18,568 nt of DNA from Aquificaceae bacterium (GTDB taxonomy: Bacteria > Aquificota > Aquificia > Aquificales > Aquificaceae). Under the pieces are notes generated by a model. The model was not told the DNA's origin. It saw only the letters and a list, made by a program, of their open reading frames with translations, and made no database searches. How positions within the stretch are numbered: position 1 is the stretch's first letter; each line of letters starts with the position of its first letter. The DNA is taken from contig WGFS01000102.1 of assembly GCA_015492115.1 (NCBI GenBank), forward strand, positions 1-18,568, read 5' to 3'. Positions 12,785 to 18,568 of the stretch are shown piece by piece. A program made the translations under genes and the position numbers.

Positions 12785-13452
12785 AGGTATTACTCGCAAT
12801 GTTGCTAACCACAACGTCAGCTCTGCCTGTTGAGCTCAGTTTGCTGGGGGGCTCAGAGGTAGATACGGAAGAACAGTCCTACTCCTACTTAGGTCTGCTT
12901 GGAGAGGAGAGACTGAACGGGAGCGATTCAATCATGGGTAAAGCCTGGATTGATTACCTGACCTACAGGTTTGAGCAGGGAAATACAGAGGTGAAGGCGA
13001 AGGCTCCCGCCTTCCAGCTGTCCCTTGGGTACAGGCGGTACTTCAGCGGATGGAACGTAACCGGCTGGCTCGGCTGGGAGAGACGGAATACAAACGTCAA
13101 CCCTGATGTAAGCGGGGTAGAGGTAAAGGGGTTGAAGGACAGCCTCCTGTTACAGTTTGAGGTGAACAGCCAGCTCAACAGCAGTACAAACGCCAGCTTT
13201 ATAGCAAGCTACAGTTCCGCAACGTCCTACCTGTGGGCAAGGGGAAGGTTTAAGCGGAGTGTGTTCTCGGAAAAAACGAGACTGGGCGTTGAACTCATAG
13301 GGCACGGCAACGAAGATTACAGGGCTGTACAGGCAGGACTGCTCGGAGAGTACTCCGTAGGCAAGTTCACGGGAGGAGTTAGAGGTGGATACAAAAACAG
13401 CTCCAAGGGAAACAGCCTCTACGTGGGATTTGAAGTGTACCTTGGGTTTTAG
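12781..13452 (+). CDS. BcsS-like outer-membrane beta-barrel protein
   Basis: This 223-residue product has a short signal peptide (MKVLLAMLLTTTSALP) and a predicted beta-barrel body ending in aromatic Phe. Segments such as SYSYLGLLG, GWLGWERRNTN, SYLWARGRFK, LIGHGNEDYRAVQAGLL and YVGFEVYLGF follow the order and spacing I associate with the cellulose-biosynthesis protein BcsS family of alphaproteobacteria. That family assignment is from memory of its pattern and needs a profile search. It is translationally coupled (ATGA) to the glycosyltransferase, so a role at the outer membrane in polysaccharide export, anchoring or modification is reasonable. Its TAG overlaps the TAA of the convergent activator gene, leaving no room for a terminator. 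Confidence 0.72.
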   Translation: MKVLLAMLLTTTSALPVELSLLGGSEVDTEEQSYSYLGLLGEERLNGSDSIMGKAWIDYLTYRFEQGNTEVKAKAPAFQLSLGYRRYFSGWNVTGWLGWERRNTNVNPDVSGVEVKGLKDSLLLQFEVNSQLNSSTNASFIASYSSATSYLWARGRFKRSVFSEKTRLGVELIGHGNEDYRAVQAGLLGEYSVGKFTGGVRGGYKNSSKGNSLYVGFEVYLGF

Positions 13453-14864
13453 ATCAGACCGTACTTCTCTATGAGCTTATAGACCGTGGGTCTGCTGACA
13501 CCGAGCATAGAAGACATTCTGCTCACGTTTCCGCCCGTTATTCTGAAGGCTTTCTCCACAAGCTCCCTCTCCAGCCTCTCCATGTGCTCCTTCAGGTCAA
13601 AGAGTCTCTTTCCACTGACGTTCTTTGAGACGAAGGAACTGTTTATGTCCAGATCTCCAGAATCTATAAACCTCTTGTCGGTCATAACAACAGCCTTCTT
13701 TATCACGTTTATAAGCTCCCTGACGTTTCCGGGCCAGGCGTAGTTCTTTATGAGTTCCATAGCATCGTCTGTGAAGCCCTCTATGTCCCTTCCCTGTTCC
13801 CGTTTAAACTTCTCCAGGAAGTACTTTGCCATGAGGACTATATCGTCCTCTCTTTCTCTCAGGGGAGGTAGCTTTATTGAGAGCACTTTAAGCCTGTAGT
13901 AAAGGTCTTCTCTGAACCTGCCCTCTCTAACCAGTTCTTCAATATCCTTGTTTGTAGCGGCTATTATCCTGACGTCCGCCTTCTGACTCCTGTTGCCACC
14001 TATCCTGTCAAAGGTATAATCCTCCAGAAATCTCAGGAGCTTAACCTGCAAGGGGAAGGGAAGATCACCGATCTCGTCAAGGAAGAGTGTTCCCCCATCT
14101 GCGAGCTCTATCTTACCCGCCCTCTTTCTGTCCGCACCCGTGAATGCACCCTTCTCATACCCGAAGAGTTCCGCCTCAAGGAGCTCTTTTGGGATAGCTC
14201 CGCAGTTTATAGCCAGAAAGGGTCCATCCTTCCTGATACTTCTCTCATGTATAGCCTTTGCTGTAAGTTCCTTACCGGTTCCGGTCTCACCGAGTATAAG
14301 GACTGGATAGTCTGTGGATGCAAAGCGCCTTATCAGGTCAAAGACCTCTCTCATCTTCTTACAGGAGCCTATAAAGTCTGTCTTTTCTTCGCACACCTTT
14401 CCTCTTACCTCTTCGGGAAGCTTACCCGCTATGATGTCACCCACCTTTATCCGCCTGAGAGCCTGTATCAGGTCAACCCGGGTGAAGTCAAGGGGCATGT
14501 GGCAGTTCGGGCAGTCAAGGGACTCTGGTGAAATCCTGGCTTTGCAGTAGGGACACTTCCCAGAACGCTTTATAGTTTCCGTGAAGAAACCACCAAGAAG
14601 ATCAGAAAGTGTTCTGTCCTCCTCGTTAAAAAGCACAACAGCCCTCTTGTCCTCCTTCCTGTAAATCCTGCCCCTGAACACTGTGCTCCTGTTGTTTATC
14701 CTCAGTTTGAGCTTAACCCACTCATGATGTTCGCAGGACTCTCCGTTTATATATCTGAACTTTATACCGAATAGGGACAGGTCTTCACAGCGTGCCTTTA
14801 TCCAACCAACCTTGCACTTTATATGTATGGTCTCTTTATAGGGAACCCGTGGTGCAAGTCTCAT
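13449..14864 (-). CDS. Sigma-54 activator with N-terminal PilZ domain and zinc ribbon
   Basis: This 471-residue regulator has three parts. Residues 1-95 form a PilZ-like domain with RLAPR (2-6, RxxxR) and DLSLFG (28-33, DxSxxG), both c-di-GMP motifs intact. Residues 104-121 form a zinc ribbon (C104, C107, C118, C121). From about 163 comes a complete AAA+ domain: Walker A GETGTGKE (192-199), sigma-54 contact loop GAFTGA (239-244), Walker B TLFLDEIGD (259-267) and an intact sensor region. A Fis-type helix-turn-helix ends it (439-471). It should open sigma-54 promoters, and two such promoters with shared inverted repeats lie immediately beside it, making them the obvious targets; c-di-GMP control is inferred from the PilZ motifs. 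I chose ATG 14864: GAGGGGG lies eight bases upstream, whereas GTG 14873 would abut it. The gene is convergent with the BcsS-like gene (4-base overlap). Confidence 0.93.
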   Translation of the reverse strand: MRLAPRVPYKETIHIKCKVGWIKARCEDLSLFGIKFRYINGESCEHHEWVKLKLRINNRSTVFRGRIYRKEDKRAVVLFNEEDRTLSDLLGGFFTETIKRSGKCPYCKARISPESLDCPNCHMPLDFTRVDLIQALRRIKVGDIIAGKLPEEVRGKVCEEKTDFIGSCKKMREVFDLIRRFASTDYPVLILGETGTGKELTAKAIHERSIRKDGPFLAINCGAIPKELLEAELFGYEKGAFTGADRKRAGKIELADGGTLFLDEIGDLPFPLQVKLLRFLEDYTFDRIGGNRSQKADVRIIAATNKDIEELVREGRFREDLYYRLKVLSIKLPPLREREDDIVLMAKYFLEKFKREQGRDIEGFTDDAMELIKNYAWPGNVRELINVIKKAVVMTDKRFIDSGDLDINSSFVSKNVSGKRLFDLKEHMERLERELVEKAFRITGGNVSRMSSMLGVSRPTVYKLIEKYGLI

Positions 14865-14892
14865 AAAAAACACCCCCTCTTCTATTTTTAGC

Positions 14893-14910
14893 GTCTATTT
14901 AAATATAGAC
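14893..14910. promoter_or_regulatory. Inverted repeat upstream of the activator gene
   Basis: GTCTAT-TTAAAT-ATAGAC is a perfect 6-bp inverted repeat, 29 bases before the activator start. On the minus strand its TATATT could be a -10 box, but no convincing -35 box was found. It does not match the GTGTAAA-N5-TTTACAC pattern, so autoregulation by the activator is not supported; another repressor could bind. Confidence 0.33.
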
Positions 14911-14958
14911 CCTGAAGTATACTGTTGTGGTAAAAATGCCCTATCTTAGAAAGAGCGT

Positions 14959-14964
14959 TATAAT
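14959..14964 (+). promoter_or_regulatory. -10 box for tRNA-Val
   Basis: A perfect TATAAT lies 12 bases before the tRNA 5' end, giving a start near 14971. No good -35 hexamer is present at the usual distance. Confidence 0.55.
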
Positions 14965-14976
14965 ATTAGCCTGGCA

Positions 14977-15049
14977 AGGCGGGTAGCTCAGTTGGGAGAG
15001 CGCCGCCCTTACAAGGCGGAGGGCACGGGTTCAAGTCCCGTCCCGCCTA
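14977..15049 (+). tRNA. tRNA-Val (anticodon UAC)
   Basis: A full cloverleaf can be drawn by hand. The acceptor stem is AGGCGGG (14977-14983) with CCCGCCT (15042-15048). The D arm is GCTC/GAGC, the anticodon stem CCGCC/GGCGG with loop CTTACAA (anticodon TAC), the variable loop AGGGC, and the T arm ACGGG-TTCAAGT-CCCGT. The discriminator is A15049 and CCA is not encoded. The first pair is A-U rather than the common G-C. The 3' end overlaps the stop codon of the convergent epimerase gene by three bases. Confidence 0.96.
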
Positions 15050-16012
15050 TACCTCTATATCTTTTACCCAATCCCAGTTTTCCTTAAACCACCTGACCGT
15101 TCTCTCTATACCTTCTTCAAGAGAGACCTTTGGCTTCCAATCCAAGAGCTTACCCGCTTTGGTTATATCCGCCCATGTCTCCTTCATGTCCGCTCTGTGA
15201 AACTCGCTGAAGTTTATCTCAGCCCTCTTTCCGGTGAACCTTTCTATCAGCTCTATCATGTAGGTGAGCCTGTGGGGTTTGTTGTTGCCGAGGTTTATTA
15301 TTTCATAGCCTTTCAGGTCCAGAGCCCTCACAGTTCCCTCAGCTATATCGTCCACGTATGTGAAGTCTCTCATCTGGGAACCGTCTCCGAAAAGCTGTAT
15401 GGGCTCTCCCTTCATGACCCAGTAGGTAAATCTGAAGGGGCTCATGTCGGGTCTCCCAGCCGGACCATAAACGGTGAAGTACCTGAGAATAGCAACGTCA
15501 ATACCGTAGAGGTAATGGTAGGTGTAGGAGAGTACCTCAGCGGACTTTTTTGACGCAGCGTAGGGAGATATGGGGGTGTTTACCGGAAGGTCTTCTTTAA
15601 AAGGCATGGGCTGTCCAGCGTAGAGGGAAGAGGTTGAAGCCTGAACGAACTTCTTAACACCGTGCTCCTTAGCAAGCTCAAGGAGATTGAGCGTCCCCAT
15701 GACGTTTGTACTTATGTAAATATGTGGATTCTGTATGGAATACCTTACGCCTGCCCGGGCTGCTTCGTTTACTATGGCATCAAACCTATCACTTTCAAAC
15801 AAGTTACGGAGAGCTCTGTGATCCTCAATGTCTATCCTGTGGAAGGTAAACCCGTCCCTATTACTCAGGTGCCTCAGTCTCCATTCCTTTATCCTTGTAT
15901 CGTAGTAATCGTTGAGGTTGTCAATCCCTACAACTTCGTGACCTTCTTCCAAAAGACGCTCACACACCTTCCACCCTATAAAACCAGCACAGCCTGTAAC
16001 CAGAACTTTCAT
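15047..16012 (-). CDS. NAD-dependent sugar epimerase, probably UDP-glucuronate 4-epimerase
   Basis: This 321-residue extended short-chain dehydrogenase has GCAGFIG at the N-terminus (7-13, GxxGxxG), D31 after the second strand, catalytic YAASK (151-155, YxxxK) with the preceding ST-rich strand, and RYFTVYGPAGRPDM (177-190). The sequence DNLNDYYD (31-38) and the RPDM ending are typical of UDP-glucuronate 4-epimerases, which make UDP-galacturonate for surface polysaccharide; a related UDP-hexose epimerase cannot be excluded. The start is placed at ATG 16012, where the Rossmann fold begins, although the frame is open to 16054. A perfect TATAAT (16027-16022) is nine bases upstream and there is no ribosome site, which suggests a leaderless mRNA. 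It may feed the nearby polysaccharide pathway, but no shared promoter links them. Confidence 0.88.
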   Translation of the reverse strand: MKVLVTGCAGFIGWKVCERLLEEGHEVVGIDNLNDYYDTRIKEWRLRHLSNRDGFTFHRIDIEDHRALRNLFESDRFDAIVNEAARAGVRYSIQNPHIYISTNVMGTLNLLELAKEHGVKKFVQASTSSLYAGQPMPFKEDLPVNTPISPYAASKKSAEVLSYTYHYLYGIDVAILRYFTVYGPAGRPDMSPFRFTYWVMKGEPIQLFGDGSQMRDFTYVDDIAEGTVRALDLKGYEIINLGNNKPHRLTYMIELIERFTGKRAEINFSEFHRADMKETWADITKAGKLLDWKPKVSLEEGIERTVRWFKENWDWVKDIEV

Positions 16013-16021
16013 GAACGCTGT

Positions 16022-16036
16022 ATTATAGCTTATAAT
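16022..16036. promoter_or_regulatory. Palindromic divergent -10 boxes (ATTATA-GCT-TATAAT)
   Basis: The 15-bp palindrome holds a perfect TATAAT on each strand. The minus-strand box lies nine bases before the epimerase ATG (16012), and the plus-strand box ten bases before the ATG at 16047. Each predicted start site lies about 3-4 bases from its ATG and neither gene has a ribosome site, so both mRNAs are probably leaderless. The two promoters overlap, so they should compete. The -35 regions would lie in or near the opposing gene and are weak. Confidence 0.6.
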
Positions 16037-16046
16037 CATTCCTGTC

Positions 16047-16289
16047 ATGAACATGGTCCGACTTCAGCTCATATACCCGGAGGAACTCGTAAAGGAACCC
16101 ATCCTCTGTATGGTTTGCAAGAACTTTGATGTGGTACTGAACATAAGAACCGCAAAGGTTACTCAGGATACCGGAATACTCACCGTTGAGATGGACGGCG
16201 AGTCGGAAGAGATAGAGAAGGCTATAAGGTTCATAGAGGAGAGGGGTATAAGCGTCCAGCCCATAGAGGGGCAGATATTCATGGAATAG
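16047..16289 (+). CDS. Small NIL/ACT-like domain protein
   Basis: This 80-residue product has the beta-alpha-beta-beta-alpha-beta rhythm of a NIL domain: VRLQLIYPEE, EPILCMVCKNFDVVLNIRTAKV, GILTVEMDGESEEIEKAIRFIEERGISVQPI. NIL domains bind ligands such as amino acids in ABC importer ATPases or occur alone beside ferredoxins. This one is stand-alone and carries C21 and C24 (CMVC), which could bind metal, though I do not know whether that is typical. No partner gene is adjacent. The start could be ATG 16047 or ATG 16053; the TATAAT ten bases upstream of 16047 favours the first and a leaderless mRNA. It ends nine bases before the uvrB stop on the other strand. Confidence 0.75.
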   Translation: MNMVRLQLIYPEELVKEPILCMVCKNFDVVLNIRTAKVTQDTGILTVEMDGESEEIEKAIRFIEERGISVQPIEGQIFME

Positions 16290-16298
16290 ATGTTTGCT

Positions 16299-18293
16299 TC
16301 AGTTCAGATTGAGGTAGTTCCTTAGACTCTTTATCTCGTCCCTCAGCTTTGCTGCCTTCTCAAACTCCCAGCTCTTTGCAGCTTCCCACATCTCCTTCTC
16401 AAGCTTCTCAATGCGTCTTATGAGGTCTTCCTCCGTCTTTATCCCCTTGGGGAGCTTCAGGGGTAGCTTCACGTAGTCAAGTTCTTCAAGGGCGAGTAGC
16501 TCCTTTATGGGCTTAACTATGCTCTTCGGTGTTATACCGTGCTCTTTATTGTATCTCTTCTGCTTTTCCCTCCTCCTGTTTGTCTCCTCTATCGCCCTCT
16601 CCATGGACTTCGTTATCCTGTCCGCGTAGAGTATAGCCTTGCCGTTCACGTTCCTTGCGGATCTGCCTATGGTCTGTATCAGGGAGGTGTAGCTCCTCAG
16701 GAAGCCCTCCTTGTCAGCCTCCAGTATAGCGACGAGGGAAACTTCAGGGAGGTCAAGCCCTTCCCTGAGAAGGTTGACACCGACAACAACGTGAACAGTG
16801 CCCTCCCTCAGCTCCTTTACTATCCTCGCCCTCTCTATGGCGTCAAGTTCCGAGTGCATGTAGGTTGCCTTTATCTTCCTCTCCGTAAGGTAGTCCGCCA
16901 CCTCCTCCGCAAGTCTTTTTGTTGTCGTAAGCACGAGCGCACGCTCGTTCCTCCTGACCCTATCCTGTATCTCCCTTATCAGGTCTTCAAGCTGGTTTCT
17001 GGTGGGACGGACCTCAACCTCCGGGTCAACGAGACCGGTGGGACGGACTATCTGCTCAACCACCACACCCTTGCTCCTCTCTATCTCCCAGTCAGAGGGT
17101 GTCGCTGAGACGTATATGACCTGATCAAGCCTTTCAAGGAACTCCTCAAACTTGAGGGGTCTGTTGTCCAGGGCGGAGGGTAGCCTCCAGCCGTATTCAA
17201 CGAGCTTCTCCTTGCGGGAGCGGTCTCCGTTGTACATAGCCCTTATCTGGGGTATTGTCATGTGGGACTCGTCCACCACGAGGAGGAAGTCCTCGGGGAA
17301 GTAGTCCAGCAGTGTGAAGGGGGGCTCCCCGGGTTCCCTTCCGTCAAAGTATCTGGAGTAGTTCTCTATTCCCTTACAGTGACCGAGCTCCCTTATCATC
17401 TCAAGGTCGTACATGGTTCTCTGGTAGAGCCGTTGAGCCTCAACCTGTTTGCCCTGCTTCTTGAACCAGTCCACCCTCTCCCTCAGGTCCCTCTCTATCT
17501 CCTCAAGGGCGCTCTCAACGGTGGGTCTGGGGGCTATGTAGTGAGATGCAGGGAAGAAGGAGACCTCCTCAAGCTCCTTTATCTGGTGTCTGTTGAGGGT
17601 ATCTATGACTGCTATCCTCTCCACCTCGTCGTCCCAGAGCTCTATCCTAACCGTGTAGTCTTCAGCGTCCGAGGGTATAACCTCCACAGCATCCCCCTTC
17701 ACAGAGAAGGTAGCCCTCTTGTAGGCGTAGTCGTTCCTCTCGTAGCCGAGCTCTACGAGCTTCCTCACGAACTTTGTAAGGTTGAGGTGAGCGCCCTTAC
17801 TCACCCTTATCCTAAGGCTCTCGTAGTGTTCGGGAGAACCAAGTCCGTATATGCAGGAAACGGAGGCGACCACTATGACGTCCCTCCTCTCTAAGACAGA
17901 TATGGTCGCGGAGTGTCTGTACCTCTCAAGGACCTCGTTTATGCTCGCGTCCTTCTCTATATAGAGGTCCTTCTCGGGTATGTAAGCCTCCGGCTGGTAG
18001 TAGTCGTAGTAGGATATGAAGAACTCAACCGCGTTGTCAGGAAAGAGCTCCTTGAACTCCCTGTAGAGTTGTGCTGCGAGTATCTTGTTGTGCACCACAA
18101 CGAGGGTGGGTTTTCCGTGCTTCTCTATCACGTTGGCTATGGTGTAGGTCTTGCCCGTTCCCGTAGCCCCGAGGAGAACCTGTTCCTTGACCCCCCTCTC
18201 AAGGTTGTCCAGGAGCTCCTCAATGGCCTTCGGCTGGTCTCCTGCGGGTTTGAGGTTTGTTTTCAAACAGAAGGTGCTCTGAGAGGCTTTCAT
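16299..18293 (-). CDS. uvrB: UvrB, excinuclease ABC helicase subunit
   Basis: This 664-residue protein is full-length UvrB, the DNA-damage-verifying helicase-like subunit of nucleotide excision repair that works with UvrA and UvrC. It has Walker A GATGTGKT (42-49), the aromatic beta-hairpin FFISYYDYYQPEAYIP (91-106) that inserts between DNA strands, the helicase DESH box about mid-protein, the conserved YVSATPSDWE, GVNLLREGLDLPEVSLVAILEADKEG (given by its ends GVNLLREG and EADKEG) and QTIGRSARN motifs, and a C-terminal UVR coiled hairpin (LEKEMWEAAKSWEFEKAAKL region) that binds UvrC. All key motifs are intact. ATG 18293 lies 21 residues before the conserved PKAIEEL, the normal distance. No ribosome site is evident. 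It is unrelated in function to the matrix genes. Confidence 0.98.
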   Translation of the reverse strand: MKASQSTFCLKTNLKPAGDQPKAIEELLDNLERGVKEQVLLGATGTGKTYTIANVIEKHGKPTLVVVHNKILAAQLYREFKELFPDNAVEFFISYYDYYQPEAYIPEKDLYIEKDASINEVLERYRHSATISVLERRDVIVVASVSCIYGLGSPEHYESLRIRVSKGAHLNLTKFVRKLVELGYERNDYAYKRATFSVKGDAVEVIPSDAEDYTVRIELWDDEVERIAVIDTLNRHQIKELEEVSFFPASHYIAPRPTVESALEEIERDLRERVDWFKKQGKQVEAQRLYQRTMYDLEMIRELGHCKGIENYSRYFDGREPGEPPFTLLDYFPEDFLLVVDESHMTIPQIRAMYNGDRSRKEKLVEYGWRLPSALDNRPLKFEEFLERLDQVIYVSATPSDWEIERSKGVVVEQIVRPTGLVDPEVEVRPTRNQLEDLIREIQDRVRRNERALVLTTTKRLAEEVADYLTERKIKATYMHSELDAIERARIVKELREGTVHVVVGVNLLREGLDLPEVSLVAILEADKEGFLRSYTSLIQTIGRSARNVNGKAILYADRITKSMERAIEETNRRREKQKRYNKEHGITPKSIVKPIKELLALEELDYVKLPLKLPKGIKTEEDLIRRIEKLEKEMWEAAKSWEFEKAAKLRDEIKSLRNYLNLN

Positions 18294-18348
18294 AGGAAAT
18301 AAAGATATTCCCCGGATCAGGTTTTAGGGAGTTCATGTTTTGATGGGA

Positions 18349-18364
18349 TGGCACCCCCAGTGCA
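18349..18364 (+). promoter_or_regulatory. Third sigma-54-like promoter
   Basis: TGGCACCCCCAGTGCA matches TGGCAC-N5-TTGCA at 10 of 11 positions, with exactly ten bases between GG (18350-18351) and GC (18362-18363). The predicted start is near 18375, 33 bases before the next ATG. No GTGTAAA-N5-TTTACAC site is visible upstream, so a different activator is implied. GCAC/GTGC inside it also forms a small inverted repeat, which could be an alternative reason for the match. Confidence 0.6.
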
Positions 18365-18407
18365 GTCTTTTATGAACTATCAATAGCCTACAAATAGGAG
18401 GTCGGCC

Positions 18408-18568
18408 ATGAAGAAACTCTCCCAGCTCATCAACCGCCCCGTAGAAGGGAGCCTTCAGGGCTACTGCGTTTTTTGCGGAACAAAGACCGAGAGAGGAAGC
18501 CCCCTATCCAAGGTCGTCTCAAACAACTTCTCCGCTTTCCCTCTTCTCGGGTCGGGAGATACTGTATG
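18408..18568 (+). CDS. N-terminal part of a zinc-knuckle protein, possibly Csf1-like (partial)
   Basis: ATG 18408 follows a perfect AGGAGG (18396-18401) by six bases and opens a frame that runs off the window after 53 codons. The visible part has GYCVFCGTKTERG with C20 and C23 (CxxC), and the last incomplete codon, TG_, is probably a third cysteine. The arrangement CxxCG, basic linker, then F-[ST]-x-F-x-L-L and D-x-V-C resembles the zinc-binding start of Csf1-type CRISPR-associated proteins as I remember them. This is a weak likeness from 53 residues; other zinc-ribbon proteins are equally possible. A sigma-54-like promoter precedes it. Confidence 0.75.
   Translation, partial: MKKLSQLINRPVEGSLQGYCVFCGTKTERGSPLSKVVSNNFSAFPLLGSGDTV

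Noticed and set aside
14925..14964. TTGTGG as -35 box for the tRNA
   Set aside because: The spacing to TATAAT is 28 bases, too long for a standard promoter.
17262..17894. 210-codon plus-strand frame opposite uvrB
   Set aside because: It is antisense to a fully conserved gene and its product resembles no family; the same holds for the long minus-strand frames at 865-1527 and 3469-3888.
18255..18268. GTTTG-TTTT-CAAAC as activator site for the third sigma-54-like promoter
   Set aside because: It is a single short repeat inside the uvrB coding start with no second copy and could be chance.

Overview
The window reads as a thermophilic bacterial chromosome, most likely Aquificota (Aquificaceae-like). 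The basis is packed genes with ATGA-type overlaps, strong AGGAGG ribosome sites, Arg encoded almost only by AGG/AGA, Ile often ATA, proteins rich in Glu/Lys/Arg, and the mix of families. The assignment is an inference from style; no marker gene proves it.

Left part (1-5390, + strand): the last codons of an unknown gene, then an ArsA/Get3-type ATPase, a cytosolic RCK (TrkA-type) protein, a CPA2 cation/proton antiporter and a HyuA-type hydantoinase/oxoprolinase subunit. All are overlapping or nearly so and probably form one operon. The RCK protein and the antiporter look like a regulator/membrane pair.

Centre (5391-14864): an extracellular-matrix island. A sigma-54 promoter at 5566 precedes six genes that look like a divergent version of the Pseudomonas Fap functional-amyloid operon: a small secreted protein, a 650-residue Asn/Gln-rich secreted protein with six repeats of about 100 residues (FapC-like), a small two-cysteine secreted protein, a 128-residue secreted protein with one copy of the same repeat (FapB-like), a C39-peptidase-like lipoprotein (FapD-like) and an outer-membrane beta-barrel (FapF-like). 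A second sigma-54 promoter at 10583, identical over 16 bases, drives a BcsA-type glycosyltransferase with two C-terminal PilZ domains and a BcsS-like outer-membrane protein. Both promoters carry three upstream copies of an inverted repeat, GTGTAAA-N5-TTTACAC, in nearly the same layout. The next gene, convergent on the minus strand, encodes a sigma-54 activator whose N-terminus is a PilZ domain followed by a zinc ribbon. The economical reading is a self-contained c-di-GMP-controlled matrix module: the activator senses c-di-GMP, binds the repeats, and switches on amyloid fibre and polysaccharide together; the synthase is tuned again by its own PilZ domains. No such PilZ/zinc-ribbon activator tied to an amyloid operon is known to me.

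Between the first small gene and the major amyloid gene lies a 145-base leader with two tiny ORFs and two mutually exclusive hairpins. After the major gene there is a terminator-like hairpin that could set the ratio of amyloid to accessory proteins.

Right part (14865-18568): tRNA-Val(UAC), a UDP-glucuronate 4-epimerase-like gene on the minus strand, a divergent small NIL-domain-like gene sharing a palindromic promoter with it, uvrB on the minus strand, then a third sigma-54-like promoter before a partial gene with a Cys-x-x-Cys knuckle that faintly resembles Csf1-type CRISPR-associated proteins. Convergent gene pairs here overlap or nearly touch. No stretch over 300 bases lacks a gene. No insertion sequence or CRISPR array was seen.
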